Source: Bacteroidota bacterium (GTDB lineage: Bacteria > Bacteroidota > Bacteroidia > Cytophagales > Cyclobacteriaceae). From it: 64,000 nucleotides of DNA. Shown here one piece after another: positions 19,040-27,266 of this stretch. Positions within the stretch are counted from its first letter, which is position 1. Each line of letters starts with the position of its first letter. The position numbers and the translations under genes were made by a program. Under the pieces are notes generated by a model that saw only the letters and a program-made list of their open reading frames with translations, did no database searches and was not told the origin of the DNA. The stretch lies in contig VGMW01000004.1 in assembly GCA_016866235.1 (NCBI GenBank), positions 157,651 to 221,650 on the forward strand, written 5' to 3'.

Positions 19040-19525
19040 TTAGATTTTCTTTTTCAAATGTTCCTCTATCTGTGAACGGTCCAAGTGGCAATTGATCCAT
19101 TCGGGATCAAGCTTTGATCCATACCGTTTATAAAATTCGATCGATGGTTCATTCCAATCCAGAACCTGCCACATCATACCAGTACAATTTTCCTGAATCG
19201 ATTTTTTCATAACTGCATCGAACAGGTTTTTTCCAATACCTTTTCCGCGGAAGGGTTCCGAGACGATGATGTCTTCCAGCCACAAACGTTTACCCTTCCA
19301 GGTGCTGAACCGAAAATACCAGACAGCCATTCCGACAATCCGCTCATCGACTTCGGCCACGAAAAATCCAAAGACAGGTTTTTCTCCAAAACCATCGGAT
19401 GTCATTTGAGCTACGGTGTTGCTTACTTCCTGTTCAGCTTTTTCGTAGATGGCCAACTCTCGAACCAGATTCAACAGTGCAGGCAGATCGCTTTGTTTTC
19501 CTTCACGAACCAACGTCATTTCCAT
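19040..19525 (-). CDS. GNAT-family N-acetyltransferase
   Basis: A 161-residue acetyltransferase. The acetyl-CoA binding motif A is VSEPFRGKGIGKNLF, preceded by the LWLEDIIV strand. Motif B includes MMWQVLDWNEPSIEFYKRYG. The WYFRFSTWKGKRLWLEDI segment resembles diamine (spermidine/spermine-type) acetyltransferases, which suggests a polyamine or similar amine as acceptor. That assignment is inference. It follows the membrane protein gene directly. Confidence 0.86.
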   Translation of the reverse strand: MEMTLVREGKQSDLPALLNLVRELAIYEKAEQEVSNTVAQMTSDGFGEKPVFGFFVAEVDERIVGMAVWYFRFSTWKGKRLWLEDIIVSEPFRGKGIGKNLFDAVMKKSIQENCTGMMWQVLDWNEPSIEFYKRYGSKLDPEWINCHLDRSQIEEHLKKKI

Positions 19526-20044
19526 TTAAACAGATGGGTTAGATTTTTTAAGCAGATCGGCCACGGATGGCTCGTCTGGTGAAATAAGGATGATGGCGTT
19601 ATTGTTCATCCGCAGAAGGATCAATCGGTCTCTTCTGGTAACATACCAGGTCATGGTTCCATATTTAGCATTGAAGAATTTTCCATAGTAGCCGAAGATT
19701 CCGCCGTTACCAAAACCTCGCACCGTCCCTTTCATTTCTTTTTTATCAATTAGCCCGGCCTCCCGTATATCGGTCAGCAATATTTTTTTTGGTCCAATGG
19801 GGCGTTCGATCCATAAAAACTTTTCATCGATTGAAAGCCCTGTTACGCTGTATACATAGGCAACCAATAAAATAAACCAAGGCAACAGCACTATCATGAA
19901 TCTGAAGAATAGCGGAACACCAATTGCTGTCTTGTTAAAGAGAACGGTGGACAAGAAAACTCCTTCTGCTATAAATAAAATTATTACCGCAAATGTTACG
20001 GTCCGGGACGTATCGTCCTTGGTGCAGGAGTAGCGTTTGACCAT
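19526..20044 (-). CDS. Membrane protein with PH-like domain
   Basis: A 172-residue protein with two transmembrane helices (TFAVIILFIAEGVFLSTVLF and MIVLLPWFILLVAYVYSVTG) followed by a beta-rich domain of about 90 residues (FLWIERPIGPKKILLTDIRE, then GIFGYYGKFFNAKYG) with the shape of bacterial PH-domain proteins. Function is unknown. It lies between the UbiA gene (3 bp upstream) and the acetyltransferase (adjacent), suggesting a small operon. Confidence 0.7.
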   Translation of the reverse strand: MVKRYSCTKDDTSRTVTFAVIILFIAEGVFLSTVLFNKTAIGVPLFFRFMIVLLPWFILLVAYVYSVTGLSIDEKFLWIERPIGPKKILLTDIREAGLIDKKEMKGTVRGFGNGGIFGYYGKFFNAKYGTMTWYVTRRDRLILLRMNNNAIILISPDEPSVADLLKKSNPSV

Positions 20045-20047
20045 AAA

Positions 20048-20893
20048 TTAAATTGCCGCCATGCTCACGATGCCGAGCATCAGGATAATTTTTGATAAGA
20101 GACTAAGCTCATTAAATTCTTTAACCGTATCGGCCCGAACAAGCCGAAAAGAAAATATTCCCAACGGCAAGAATACCAGCGGCAGAAAATATAAAACCGG
20201 CAAGGGATAGAAAAATCGATGAACCACAAAAATGAAGGTCAGCAAAATAGCTATCCAGCCAGCTGTGTACATTTTGGTTTTGTACAATCCCCAAATGATG
20301 GGTAAGGTTTCACACCCGAATGTTTTATCTCCCTTAACGTCTTCCATGTCCTTTACTGCTTCTCTCACCATGGTCATCGCAAAAGCAAATCCTGCATAGA
20401 ACCAAATCAGTGGATCCTTTGAAGGGAATGCCAGATAGATGACGACCACTGAGGCGAATGTAAGTAGTGCGATGGACAGGTTGCCAAAAAAAGGCCCGCG
20501 TTTAAGTCGAGCAGAATACAACCATAACAAAAGCGCTGAAGCAATGTTTAATCCTGCTACCTTCCAATTAACAGCCCATCCGGCTAAAACTCCGGCTAAG
20601 GAAAGAACCACGTGTAAAAAAATGGCGCTGCGTCTGGACATGGTTGTTCCCACCACCACGCGGTCCGGACGATTGATCAGGTCAATTTTAATATCAAAAT
20701 AATCGTTGATAATGTATCCCGCAGCAGCAATCAATCCGGTCGACAGCGACAATAAAAACAGTTTCGTCGTTGCTACCACCGACGGATCGAGTAAGAACCA
20801 GGCTGCAGCGTACTGGGCAATGACAATAATGAGAATGTTCCAGGCCCTGGTGAGGCGCAACACCGGCTTCAACGGAAATCGATGAGAGGACAA
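20048..20893 (-). CDS. UbiA-family prenyltransferase (GGGP synthase-like)
   Basis: A 281-residue polytopic membrane enzyme. The first aspartate-rich motif is NDYFDIKIDLINRPDR and the second lies in VKDMEDVKGDKTFG. Both bind prenyl diphosphate through magnesium. The pattern resembles geranylgeranylglycerol-phosphate geranylgeranyltransferase annotations common in Bacteroidota, where the real acceptor may differ. No ATG is available: the start is TTG at 20893, giving SSHRFPLKPVLRLTRAWN, which leads directly into the first helix. Confidence 0.88.
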   Translation of the reverse strand: MSSHRFPLKPVLRLTRAWNILIIVIAQYAAAWFLLDPSVVATTKLFLLSLSTGLIAAAGYIINDYFDIKIDLINRPDRVVVGTTMSRRSAIFLHVVLSLAGVLAGWAVNWKVAGLNIASALLLWLYSARLKRGPFFGNLSIALLTFASVVVIYLAFPSKDPLIWFYAGFAFAMTMVREAVKDMEDVKGDKTFGCETLPIIWGLYKTKMYTAGWIAILLTFIFVVHRFFYPLPVLYFLPLVFLPLGIFSFRLVRADTVKEFNELSLLSKIILMLGIVSMAAI

Positions 20894-20942
20894 GTTTTTT
20901 CGGTGATGATTCCTGCGAAGGTAGGAAAAGACTCAGTATTAA

Positions 20943-21647
20943 TCAGTGGCAGTCAGGTACGGCAGTAACTGCGTTGGACTGGAAATCCTTTTCTGATTCA
21001 AAGACTCTAATGCTTTTGCCGATTAGAAAAACTCCGGCAACCAATAGCATAATGGTCGTGACCCGACCAGGGCGCAACCATGGTGATTTGGATCGCAGAC
21101 CGCTTAAAAAATTTCCTGCAAAACCAACGGTTAACTGCATGGTCAGAAGGGTGCCCATACCAAAAGACAGCATGTATAATGATCCTTGCCATGCTTGACC
21201 GAAGGTCATCGCAGTAACCACTGCAGCGTATGAAAGTCCACATGGAATCATCCCGTTTACCATTCCTAGCGCTACAACAGATAAATCAGTCTTCTTTACA
21301 ATTAACGGCTGAAAAAGGGAGCGCATCCAGCCAGAAGCTTTCAATAGTAATGGCTCAAAAGTGGAAATTTTTAATAAACCAGTACCAGACAATGCGGTCG
21401 CCAACAAAACAATTCCGGCCAGAAGGGTAATGTATTTTCCAAAACCAAGCCATTCAAATGCATTGCCCAGGGAAGCCGCAGCAAAACCAAGCACTCCATA
21501 CATTAACAATCGCCCAAGATTATAAATCAACTTTCGTTTCCATGCCGAACGACCTGAGGTTACCGCTAGTATTAATGGACTGCACATGCCAAGACAGTGT
21601 AAACTGCCCGCTGCCCCAACCATCAGTCCTGTCAAAATAGGATTCAT
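20943..21647 (-). CDS. CcoH-associated sulfite exporter TauE/SafE-like membrane protein
   Basis: A 234-residue inner-membrane protein with six or more helices, beginning LTGLMVGAAGSLHCLGMCSP, the motif of the DsbD-like/SafE-type proteins found at the end of cbb3 oxidase operons. It is thought to assist copper or thiol handling in oxidase assembly, but the role is not settled. Its ATG overlaps the TAA of fixH by 4 bp. The C-terminus is FQSNAVTAVPDCH, with a terminal Cys-His that could bind metal. It is the last gene of the cbb3 operon. Confidence 0.85.
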   Translation of the reverse strand: MNPILTGLMVGAAGSLHCLGMCSPLILAVTSGRSAWKRKLIYNLGRLLMYGVLGFAAASLGNAFEWLGFGKYITLLAGIVLLATALSGTGLLKISTFEPLLLKASGWMRSLFQPLIVKKTDLSVVALGMVNGMIPCGLSYAAVVTAMTFGQAWQGSLYMLSFGMGTLLTMQLTVGFAGNFLSGLRSKSPWLRPGRVTTIMLLVAGVFLIGKSIRVFESEKDFQSNAVTAVPDCH

Positions 21648-22069
21648 TTTACCAGAACGGTTTCAATGAGATAGTTTTCTCCATTCATTTCCCAGGTAAG
21701 TGTAGCTCGGTATAGCCCGGTGGACAAATCCTTAGAACTCAAAATGGTTCTTCCTCCTGAAGGGTTGGCGTCAAAGTTTCGATCCAATTTTCCATCGGAG
21801 GGGCGTAGCAAATTCAACCTTGCATTTTCGACATCAACAACGCCTCTCCATAAAACTTCAATATCATTATTTTGAATAAAAATAAGTGGCGAGGTCTTTA
21901 GATGCTTTGCCTTACTCATCGCTGTCATTTTTTCACCATGGTTCAACTAGCGGTAATAGTAGTCCGGGTACACCAAATTAATTTCCTGCTTCATACAAAC
22001 TGTTACCAATACGGCGATGAGCGTGCCGAACACAACAAAAGAAAACACAATTCCTTTTTGAAAACTCAT
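21644..22069 (-). pseudogene. fixH: fixH (ccoH) with an in-frame amber codon
   Basis: FixH is a small one-helix membrane protein needed for cbb3 oxidase assembly. ATG at 22069 overlaps the ccoG stop (ATGA). The first 40 codons give the transmembrane helix (GIVFSFVVFGTLIAVLVTV) and the family's DYY motif (VYPDYYYR). The next codon is TAG at 21947-21949. The same frame then continues without another stop to 21644, with LLRPSDGKLDRNF and the C-terminal FixH beta domain. A GAG glutamate, usual after DYY, would become TAG by one base change. Reinitiation at the following TTG would give only the soluble domain. So either the gene is inactivated or a base is miscalled. Confidence 0.88.
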
Positions 22070-23502
22070 GATGCTTCGCGTTTTATTTTTATTGGACCTA
22101 TAAACCTCGCTTCAACTGTTTCTATCCTCTTCTCTCCAGAAAAAATTCCTAATCTGATTTTCATTTTGACCGATGAGAGTTTCTCCGGCGGGATTTTTAC
22201 GATAATCATTCGCTTTAAAAGCCCTTCCCCCTTTACTAGTATATCCTGATCACCCACCAACCGTATTTCAGTATCTTCAGGGGACTCAGACTTAATTTTT
22301 AATGCTATGTCGTGGAATGTTTTGTTGACAAATTCAATGTTGTATACATTGGTGATCTGACCGTCGTCGGAAGTGGTGTACAATGTTCCCGGCGCCTTCA
22401 GGATGGTGGTTTCAATGTCGGAGCGTGTGAAAATAAAATACCCAGAAACAGAAAGTAAGGCGAAGAGCACACCGGCATAGGCGATGGTTCGGAAATTTAA
22501 TACCCGGTTTACGCCTTGCTTAATGCTGTTGTGCGAGGCATAGCGGATGAGGCCGGTGGACTTACCTATTTTTTGCATGACATCATCACAGGAATCCATG
22601 CAAGCAGTGCAATTCACACATTCCAGTTGCGTTCCGTTGCGAATGTCTATTCCGGTTGGACAAACGTGTACGCAAAGCTTACAATCAATACAATCACCCT
22701 TGGCTTCCTGCACCACGAAGCTCTTCTTAAGTTTGGTCCGTGGCTCTCCACGCAGCCAATCGTAAGCCACCACGATTGAATCTTTTGTGAGCAGCACCCC
22801 TTGTAACCTGCCGTAAGGGCAAACTGCAATGCAGGCTTGCTCCCTAAACCAGGCAAAGACACCGTAGAAAACAGCGGTGAACCCTAACAACCCTAGAAAA
22901 CCCGTTGGATGTTCCGCCGGTGACTGCCGAACTATTTCAGCTACCCGACCAATGCCAATTAAATAGGCCATGGCAACGTGTGCGATGAGGATGGAAATGC
23001 TCAAAAAAATAATTTGCTTGGCTCCCTTTCGAAGAATTTTTTCAAATGTCCATGGGGCCGCATTTAGTCGGCGCTGTTGTGGCGCGTCGCCTTCCAGCAA
23101 ATACTCAATCTTCCGAAAAACCATCTCCATGAAAAGGGTCTGAGGGCATGCCCAGCCACACCAAAGACGACCGAAAGAGACGGTAAATAAGATCACAAAA
23201 ACAAAAAATGTAATCAGCGTAAGGGCAAGCAGAAAAAAATCCTGGGGCCAAAAAACCTGGCCAAACAAAATAAAGCGACGCTCAAAAATATTGAACAATA
23301 AAAAGGGCTGATCATCAATCCTAATAAATGGGCCTATGAAAAAAAGTGACAAAAGCACTATGGCAACCACGATGCGGAGCCGGTGATACCATCCCGACGG
23401 TTTCTTAGGATAAACCCAAACCCTTTTGCCTTCCTCGTCTACCGTTGCAATGGTATTCCGGTACTCCTCATCGAATGCGTAAAAATTTTCGTTCGCCATC
23501 AC
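22066..23502 (-). CDS. ccoG: Cytochrome c oxidase accessory protein CcoG
   Basis: A 478-residue membrane protein with about five helices and two 4Fe-4S clusters: CIDCKLCVHVCPTGIDIR and CVNCTACMDSCD. An extra CPYG segment precedes them. The C-terminal periplasmic domain (from about residue 360) is immunoglobulin-like. CcoG acts in copper delivery to cbb3 oxidase. The frame opens with GTG at 23502 followed by ATG at 23499, and either could be used. It lies 37 bp after ccoP and overlaps fixH by 4 bp. Confidence 0.95.
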   Translation of the reverse strand: MMANENFYAFDEEYRNTIATVDEEGKRVWVYPKKPSGWYHRLRIVVAIVLLSLFFIGPFIRIDDQPFLLFNIFERRFILFGQVFWPQDFFLLALTLITFFVFVILFTVSFGRLWCGWACPQTLFMEMVFRKIEYLLEGDAPQQRRLNAAPWTFEKILRKGAKQIIFLSISILIAHVAMAYLIGIGRVAEIVRQSPAEHPTGFLGLLGFTAVFYGVFAWFREQACIAVCPYGRLQGVLLTKDSIVVAYDWLRGEPRTKLKKSFVVQEAKGDCIDCKLCVHVCPTGIDIRNGTQLECVNCTACMDSCDDVMQKIGKSTGLIRYASHNSIKQGVNRVLNFRTIAYAGVLFALLSVSGYFIFTRSDIETTILKAPGTLYTTSDDGQITNVYNIEFVNKTFHDIALKIKSESPEDTEIRLVGDQDILVKGEGLLKRMIIVKIPPEKLSSVKMKIRLGIFSGEKRIETVEARFIGPIKIKREAS

Positions 23503-23539
23503 CTTCTCCCCGGATTGTCTGATTAAACCATCCTATGGA

Positions 23540-24430
23540 TCAGGGCACGACAGTCTTAACCGCTCCACTGTCTTGTGCAGCTTGTGGTTTAAACAATTCA
23601 CCCTCGGGCTTTTTAGCATTTGGTGGATTGGTACCACGCAGTGAAAACAGGTAGCTTGAAACATTCCTGATTTTTTCAGGACTTAAGGAAGTTCCCCAGG
23701 CAATCATATTGGTACCGGTTACACCTTTTGAAACCACCGCATAAACAGAACGAATATCTCCGCCATGCTTCCAATAGTCGTCGGTTAGGTTAGGGCCAAT
23801 GTCGCCACCTCCATCCATCCTATGACAAGAAGAGCAAATACTGGTGTAAGTACTTTTTCCGTCAGCGAGCGCGACAGGATCACTGGTTTGTTCAACATTG
23901 GTTTCATCTATTACCGGACCGGTAATAGAAGCCTTCAATAATTTTTGTTGTGCGTCGGCCAGAGAAACTTCCTGCTCATACTCCGCCGTCTGCAGCGGTA
24001 ACGTGTCGGTGAGGTGATAAGCCGCCAGATAAACTCCGCCCCAGATTATGGTTGCATAAAAAAGCCACTTCCACCATGGTGGTAGGAAATTATCCAGTTC
24101 CCGAATTCCATCATAGTTATGGTCGAGCATTACGGTCTCTTCCTTCTCGAGAGGAACAGAGCGGTTGCTCCATTCCATCAGCTTCGACCATAGACTGGGC
24201 TCTTCCTTCCATTCAACACCTTTTTGACGAGCAGCCTCGATGGAAGCCTCTTTGGTGAGTTGACGGAGAACCTGAAGCAGAAAACTGGCAACTACCAGAA
24301 TTAGGACTGCTGATATGAAAATGAAACCAACAACCGTATAAAAAAGTACCATCGGATCATCCCAAATGGAAGTAGAGGGAATTTGAAGGTTGATGGAGAT
24401 GGTGTTCAAAATGAAAACGAGCTGATTCAT
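23540..24430 (-). CDS. ccoP: cbb3-type cytochrome c oxidase subunit III
   Basis: A 296-residue membrane-anchored cytochrome c. There are two hydrophobic segments (from about residue 27, and FYATIIWGGVYLAAYHLTD near 130). One haem site is visible, CSSCH near 210, with the axial methionine probably in NMIAWG. Proteobacterial CcoP has two haems. A single haem is usual in Bacteroidota. The ATG overlaps the ccoQ stop by 4 bp. The chain is intact, but it could not form a working oxidase without subunit I. Confidence 0.93.
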   Translation of the reverse strand: MNQLVFILNTISINLQIPSTSIWDDPMVLFYTVVGFIFISAVLILVVASFLLQVLRQLTKEASIEAARQKGVEWKEEPSLWSKLMEWSNRSVPLEKEETVMLDHNYDGIRELDNFLPPWWKWLFYATIIWGGVYLAAYHLTDTLPLQTAEYEQEVSLADAQQKLLKASITGPVIDETNVEQTSDPVALADGKSTYTSICSSCHRMDGGGDIGPNLTDDYWKHGGDIRSVYAVVSKGVTGTNMIAWGTSLSPEKIRNVSSYLFSLRGTNPPNAKKPEGELFKPQAAQDSGAVKTVVP

Positions 24431-24618
24431 GACGGATTGGATTTTTGTTCAAGGGACTGGTCATCCAGCGGCAGGCCACTCATCTCAGAGATATATTTCC
24501 GGTCGGCAGTAAATGCCCACCATAGCAAGACGACAAAAAATGAAAAGAAAATGACAAAGGAAATGACAGGCCAAATGGCAACGTTTTGAATTCCCTGTAA
24601 GACTTCTTTGTAGATCAT
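24427..24618 (-). CDS. ccoQ: cbb3-type oxidase CcoQ-like subunit
   Basis: A 63-residue protein with one transmembrane helix (VAIWPVISFVIFFSFFVVLL) and a short charged tail (RKYISEMSGLPLDD), the standard form of CcoQ/FixQ, which stabilises the oxidase complex. It lies 11 bp after the subunit I/II frame and overlaps ccoP by 4 bp. Confidence 0.85.
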   Translation of the reverse strand: MIYKEVLQGIQNVAIWPVISFVIFFSFFVVLLWWAFTADRKYISEMSGLPLDDQSLEQKSNPS

Positions 24619-24629
24619 TGCTCAGTGAT

Positions 24630-25517
24630 TTACTGTTCCTTCAACTTTATATCCTGACCCAAACGTTGCAGGTAAGCGATCAGGGCAACAATCTCTGCAT
24701 CTGCTACCGTTTCGTACTGTTCTGCTTTTAGTCTGTTGACAATACCATTGGCTTGTTGCTCGTAATCTATCAGCGCCTGTTTTTCATAGTCATCAGGATA
24801 GGGAACGCCGATTTTTCTGAGTGCAGCTATTTTAGAAGGTAGTGTGGACTTGTCCACTGTAGCTTCATACAACCAGGGATAGGCTGGCATGATTGATCCA
24901 TTGGAAACTTCCGCTGGTGTGAGCATGTGGCGGAAATGCCAACTGTCGGCATACTTTCCTCCCACACGGTGAAGGTCAGGCCCCGTTCTTTTGGATCCCC
25001 ACAAAAACGGATGGTCATAAATATACTCGCCAGCTTTAGAGTACTCTCCTCCGGAGGGATCGTAACGCTGAACCTCGGAGCGGAACGGGCGCACCATTTG
25101 GGAATGGCAACCCACACAGCCTTCACGAATGTAAATATCCCTGCCCTCCAGCTCCAGTGGAGTGTATGGCTTGACACTTGCAATGGTTGGCACATTCGAT
25201 CGAATCAGAAATGTTGGAACCATTTCAATCACACCACCGATCAGGATAGCCACCAGTGCGAGCGCTGTGAACAGCACCGGCTTGCTCTCCAGGGTATGAT
25301 GCCAGCCACCAGATGATGCTGATTTAATCATCGGCGCAACCTCTACCGCTTCATCACTTTCAAAACTTCCCTGCTTTGCTGTTTTCAAGAGGTTATAAAT
25401 CATTACAAAAACACCGATCAGATAGAATGAGCCACCAACGGCCCGAAGCACATGCATCGGCAGGATTTGAGCAGTGGTTTCAAGAAAATTCTGATAGCGA
25501 AGGAAGCCATCGACCGT
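24630..25517 (-). pseudogene. ccoNO: Truncated ccoNO fusion: only the end of CcoN plus CcoO remains
   Basis: In Bacteroidota, cbb3 subunits I and II are commonly one chain of about 700 residues. Here the recognisable sequence begins at VDGFLRYQNFLETTAQILP, the last helix region of CcoN, continues through a linker, and then gives a complete CcoO with its haem motif CVGCHSQMVRP. About 400 or more residues of CcoN are missing, including every helix with the haem b and haem b3-CuB histidine ligands. The frame runs open to a GTG at 25619, but that part is antisense to a histidine kinase end and matches nothing in CcoN. ccoS and ccoI, which normally lie upstream, are also absent. Confidence 0.88.
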
Positions 25518-25622
25518 ATGTACATCGTGAGCCGTTACGTAGAGCTGGCACATGGCAGCATCGATTTTGTAAGTAAGGCAGGCGAAGGAACAGAATTCAC
25601 CATTTCTCTTCCCTGCCACTAA
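25518..25622 (+). pseudogene. 3' remnant of a histidine kinase gene
   Basis: The 34 codons from ATG 25518 to TAA 25620-25622 read MYIVSRYVELAHGSIDF and end VSKAGEGTEFTISLPCH. That is the G2-box end of a HATPase_c domain, where YIV normally follows GLGL or GLGM. Nothing upstream in this frame is kinase: the preceding sequence belongs to ccoN on the other strand. The regulator gene starts 37 bp downstream, so this was most likely its cognate sensor kinase. The fragment cannot function. Confidence 0.8.
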
Positions 25623-25659
25623 AGCAGCAAAACATACTTCAGATTAAACAAATACATTC

Positions 25660-26718
25660 ATGAGTAAACTTCTTCTAATCGAGGACAACGCGGAGGTCAG
25701 AGAAAATACCGCTGAAATTCTTCAGTTGGCCCGCTACGATGTGCTTACCGCTGAAAATGGAAAGGTCGGCGTCGAGCTTGCCCTTCAGGAAAAACCTGAT
25801 CTGATTATTTGTGACATTATGATGCCTCTGTTAGACGGTTATGGGGTTTTACACATGTTGAGTAAGAATCCCGAAACCTCCTTTATTCCATTTATTTTTC
25901 TGACGGCCAAATCGGAAAATTCAGACTATCGGAAAGGAATGGAATTGGGCGCCGACGATTACATCACCAAGCCCTTCGAGGAAACGGCATTATTGAATGC
26001 CATTGAGGTGCGGCTCAAAAAAGCTGATAAACTCAGAAAAAATTTCACCCAGGATCTTTCTGGTGTAAATGAGTTTTTTGACTCGGCCGCTCAGCACATC
26101 AATTTAAAATTGACAGAGAAAGCAAGAGAAGTTCAGAAGTACAGGAAAAAATCAGTTCTCTTTCAGGAAGGTCACCGGCCGCTTTTTCTATACTTCCTGG
26201 TGAGCGGAAAAGTGAAGGCCTATCGTTCCAATGAGGATGGAAAAGAATTGATTACCCACATCCACATCCCTGGTGATTTTATCGGCTACACTCCAATACT
26301 GGAAGAAACCTCTTACAAAGACAGTGCAGATATTTTAGAAGATGCGGAAGTAATGCTGATTCCGCGTGAAGAATTTTTGAGACTACTAAGCTCAGACAAT
26401 CTGGTGGCCCGTCAGTTCATTCGGATGTTAACCAAAAATGTGGTAGTCCATGAAGACAAACTCATCAATCTTGCATACAATTCCGTTCGTAAAAGAGTAG
26501 CCAATGGATTATTGGAGGTGCTGCAAAAGTTTAAGTCCAATGGAGTCGATAATCCCCCTCTTACCATTTCCAGAGAAGACCTCGCTCAGGTAGTAGGAAC
26601 TGCAACTGAGTCACTCATTCGGACGCTAAGTGAATTCAAAACAGACAAACTAATTGACATCAACGGTGGCAAAATCACCGTATTGCAAGAGAGTAAACTT
26701 AAAAATCTGATTTACTGA
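25660..26718 (+). CDS. Response regulator with receiver and CRP-type DNA-binding domains
   Basis: A 352-residue transcription factor. Residues 1-120 are a receiver domain with phospho-acceptor D52 (CDIMMP), acidic E8/D9 and K104 (ITKPF). Residues about 150-270 are a cyclic-nucleotide-binding-like beta domain (FLVSGKVKAYRSNEDGKE). Residues about 280-345 are a CRP/FNR winged helix, with the recognition helix in VVGTATESLIRTLSEF. There is no N-terminal cysteine cluster, so it is not an oxygen-sensing FNR. Fusion of a receiver to a CRP effector is known in Bacteroidota. It follows the remnant of its probable kinase and lies beside a conserved gene whose promoter holds a CRP/FNR-type box. Confidence 0.92.
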   Translation: MSKLLLIEDNAEVRENTAEILQLARYDVLTAENGKVGVELALQEKPDLIICDIMMPLLDGYGVLHMLSKNPETSFIPFIFLTAKSENSDYRKGMELGADDYITKPFEETALLNAIEVRLKKADKLRKNFTQDLSGVNEFFDSAAQHINLKLTEKAREVQKYRKKSVLFQEGHRPLFLYFLVSGKVKAYRSNEDGKELITHIHIPGDFIGYTPILEETSYKDSADILEDAEVMLIPREEFLRLLSSDNLVARQFIRMLTKNVVVHEDKLINLAYNSVRKRVANGLLEVLQKFKSNGVDNPPLTISREDLAQVVGTATESLIRTLSEFKTDKLIDINGGKITVLQESKLKNLIY

Positions 26719-27080
26719 GTTTGCTCAATTAGCTTGCCCTCTGCATTCTGGCGCTCCAACGACCAGTCATCTGTAAGAGAGGTTTCGATCCAAACATTTC
26801 CAGATTTACGAAATACCCGCGCGATTAATCCTGTGGCCCGCTGAAAATCAGCTTTAATTTGTTCCACGGTACGAAAGTGACTAAGATCTATTGATGGCAT
26901 AGCTGCCTTGGGCAACAGGGAGTGGTTTTCTATTTTTTTTGTGATACGAATTCCGTTGAGTTCGAGCGTTTTGTAAAACTCGATTTTCAAGAAATTATAA
27001 GTCCCGCTGAAAAATTGCTGGATCTCCGCTACCGTCAGCTTTTCAGAAATCGAAAGGTTTATCGGTTGAAGTGTTGACAC
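26712..27080 (-). CDS. Conserved protein of unknown function
   Basis: A 122-residue soluble protein starting at GTG 27080. It has an alpha/beta pattern, with FYKTLELNGIRITKK in the first half and a C-terminal block TGLIARVFRKSGNVWIETSL followed by DDWSLERQNAEGK. I recall the RKSGNxWIET...DDWTLxxQN pattern from small Bacteroidota proteins, but no function is known to me. It converges on the REC-CRP regulator with a 7 bp overlap, and its upstream region contains a CRP/FNR-type box, so it is probably a member of that or a related regulon. Confidence 0.75.
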   Translation of the reverse strand: MSTLQPINLSISEKLTVAEIQQFFSGTYNFLKIEFYKTLELNGIRITKKIENHSLLPKAAMPSIDLSHFRTVEQIKADFQRATGLIARVFRKSGNVWIETSLTDDWSLERQNAEGKLIEQTQ

Positions 27081-27115
27081 GCAATAAAAAATGTTAGGTT
27101 ATAAATATGGGAGGT

Positions 27116-27160
27116 TAAAAATAGGGACTTAGTGCAGCTATCAAACATGATTTTTATCAA
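27116..27160 (-). promoter_or_regulatory. CRP/FNR-type box and -7 element upstream of the 122-residue gene
   Basis: ATGAT-TTTT-ATCAA at 27147-27160 is within one base of the FNR-type consensus TTGATnnnnATCAA. On the minus strand a -7-like element TATTTTTA lies at 27116-27123, so the box centre is about 30 bp upstream of it and about 43 bp from the expected transcription start, the class II activator position. No -33 element is seen, as expected for an activator-dependent promoter. The rest of the 27081-27266 gap holds nothing else I can name. Confidence 0.5.
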
Positions 27161-27266
27161 GAATTTTCATGATCAAAAGGGGATAACCGATCACGGTCAT
27201 AAAATTTACCGGTCAATCGCTGAAATTAACGGTTTGCTACCGGCCATCGTCAAGATTTTATGACTT

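Noticed and set aside
25519..25619. N-terminal extension of the CcoNO frame up to the GTG at 25619
   Set aside because: It is antisense to a clear histidine kinase C-terminus and matches nothing in CcoN, so it is a shadow frame.
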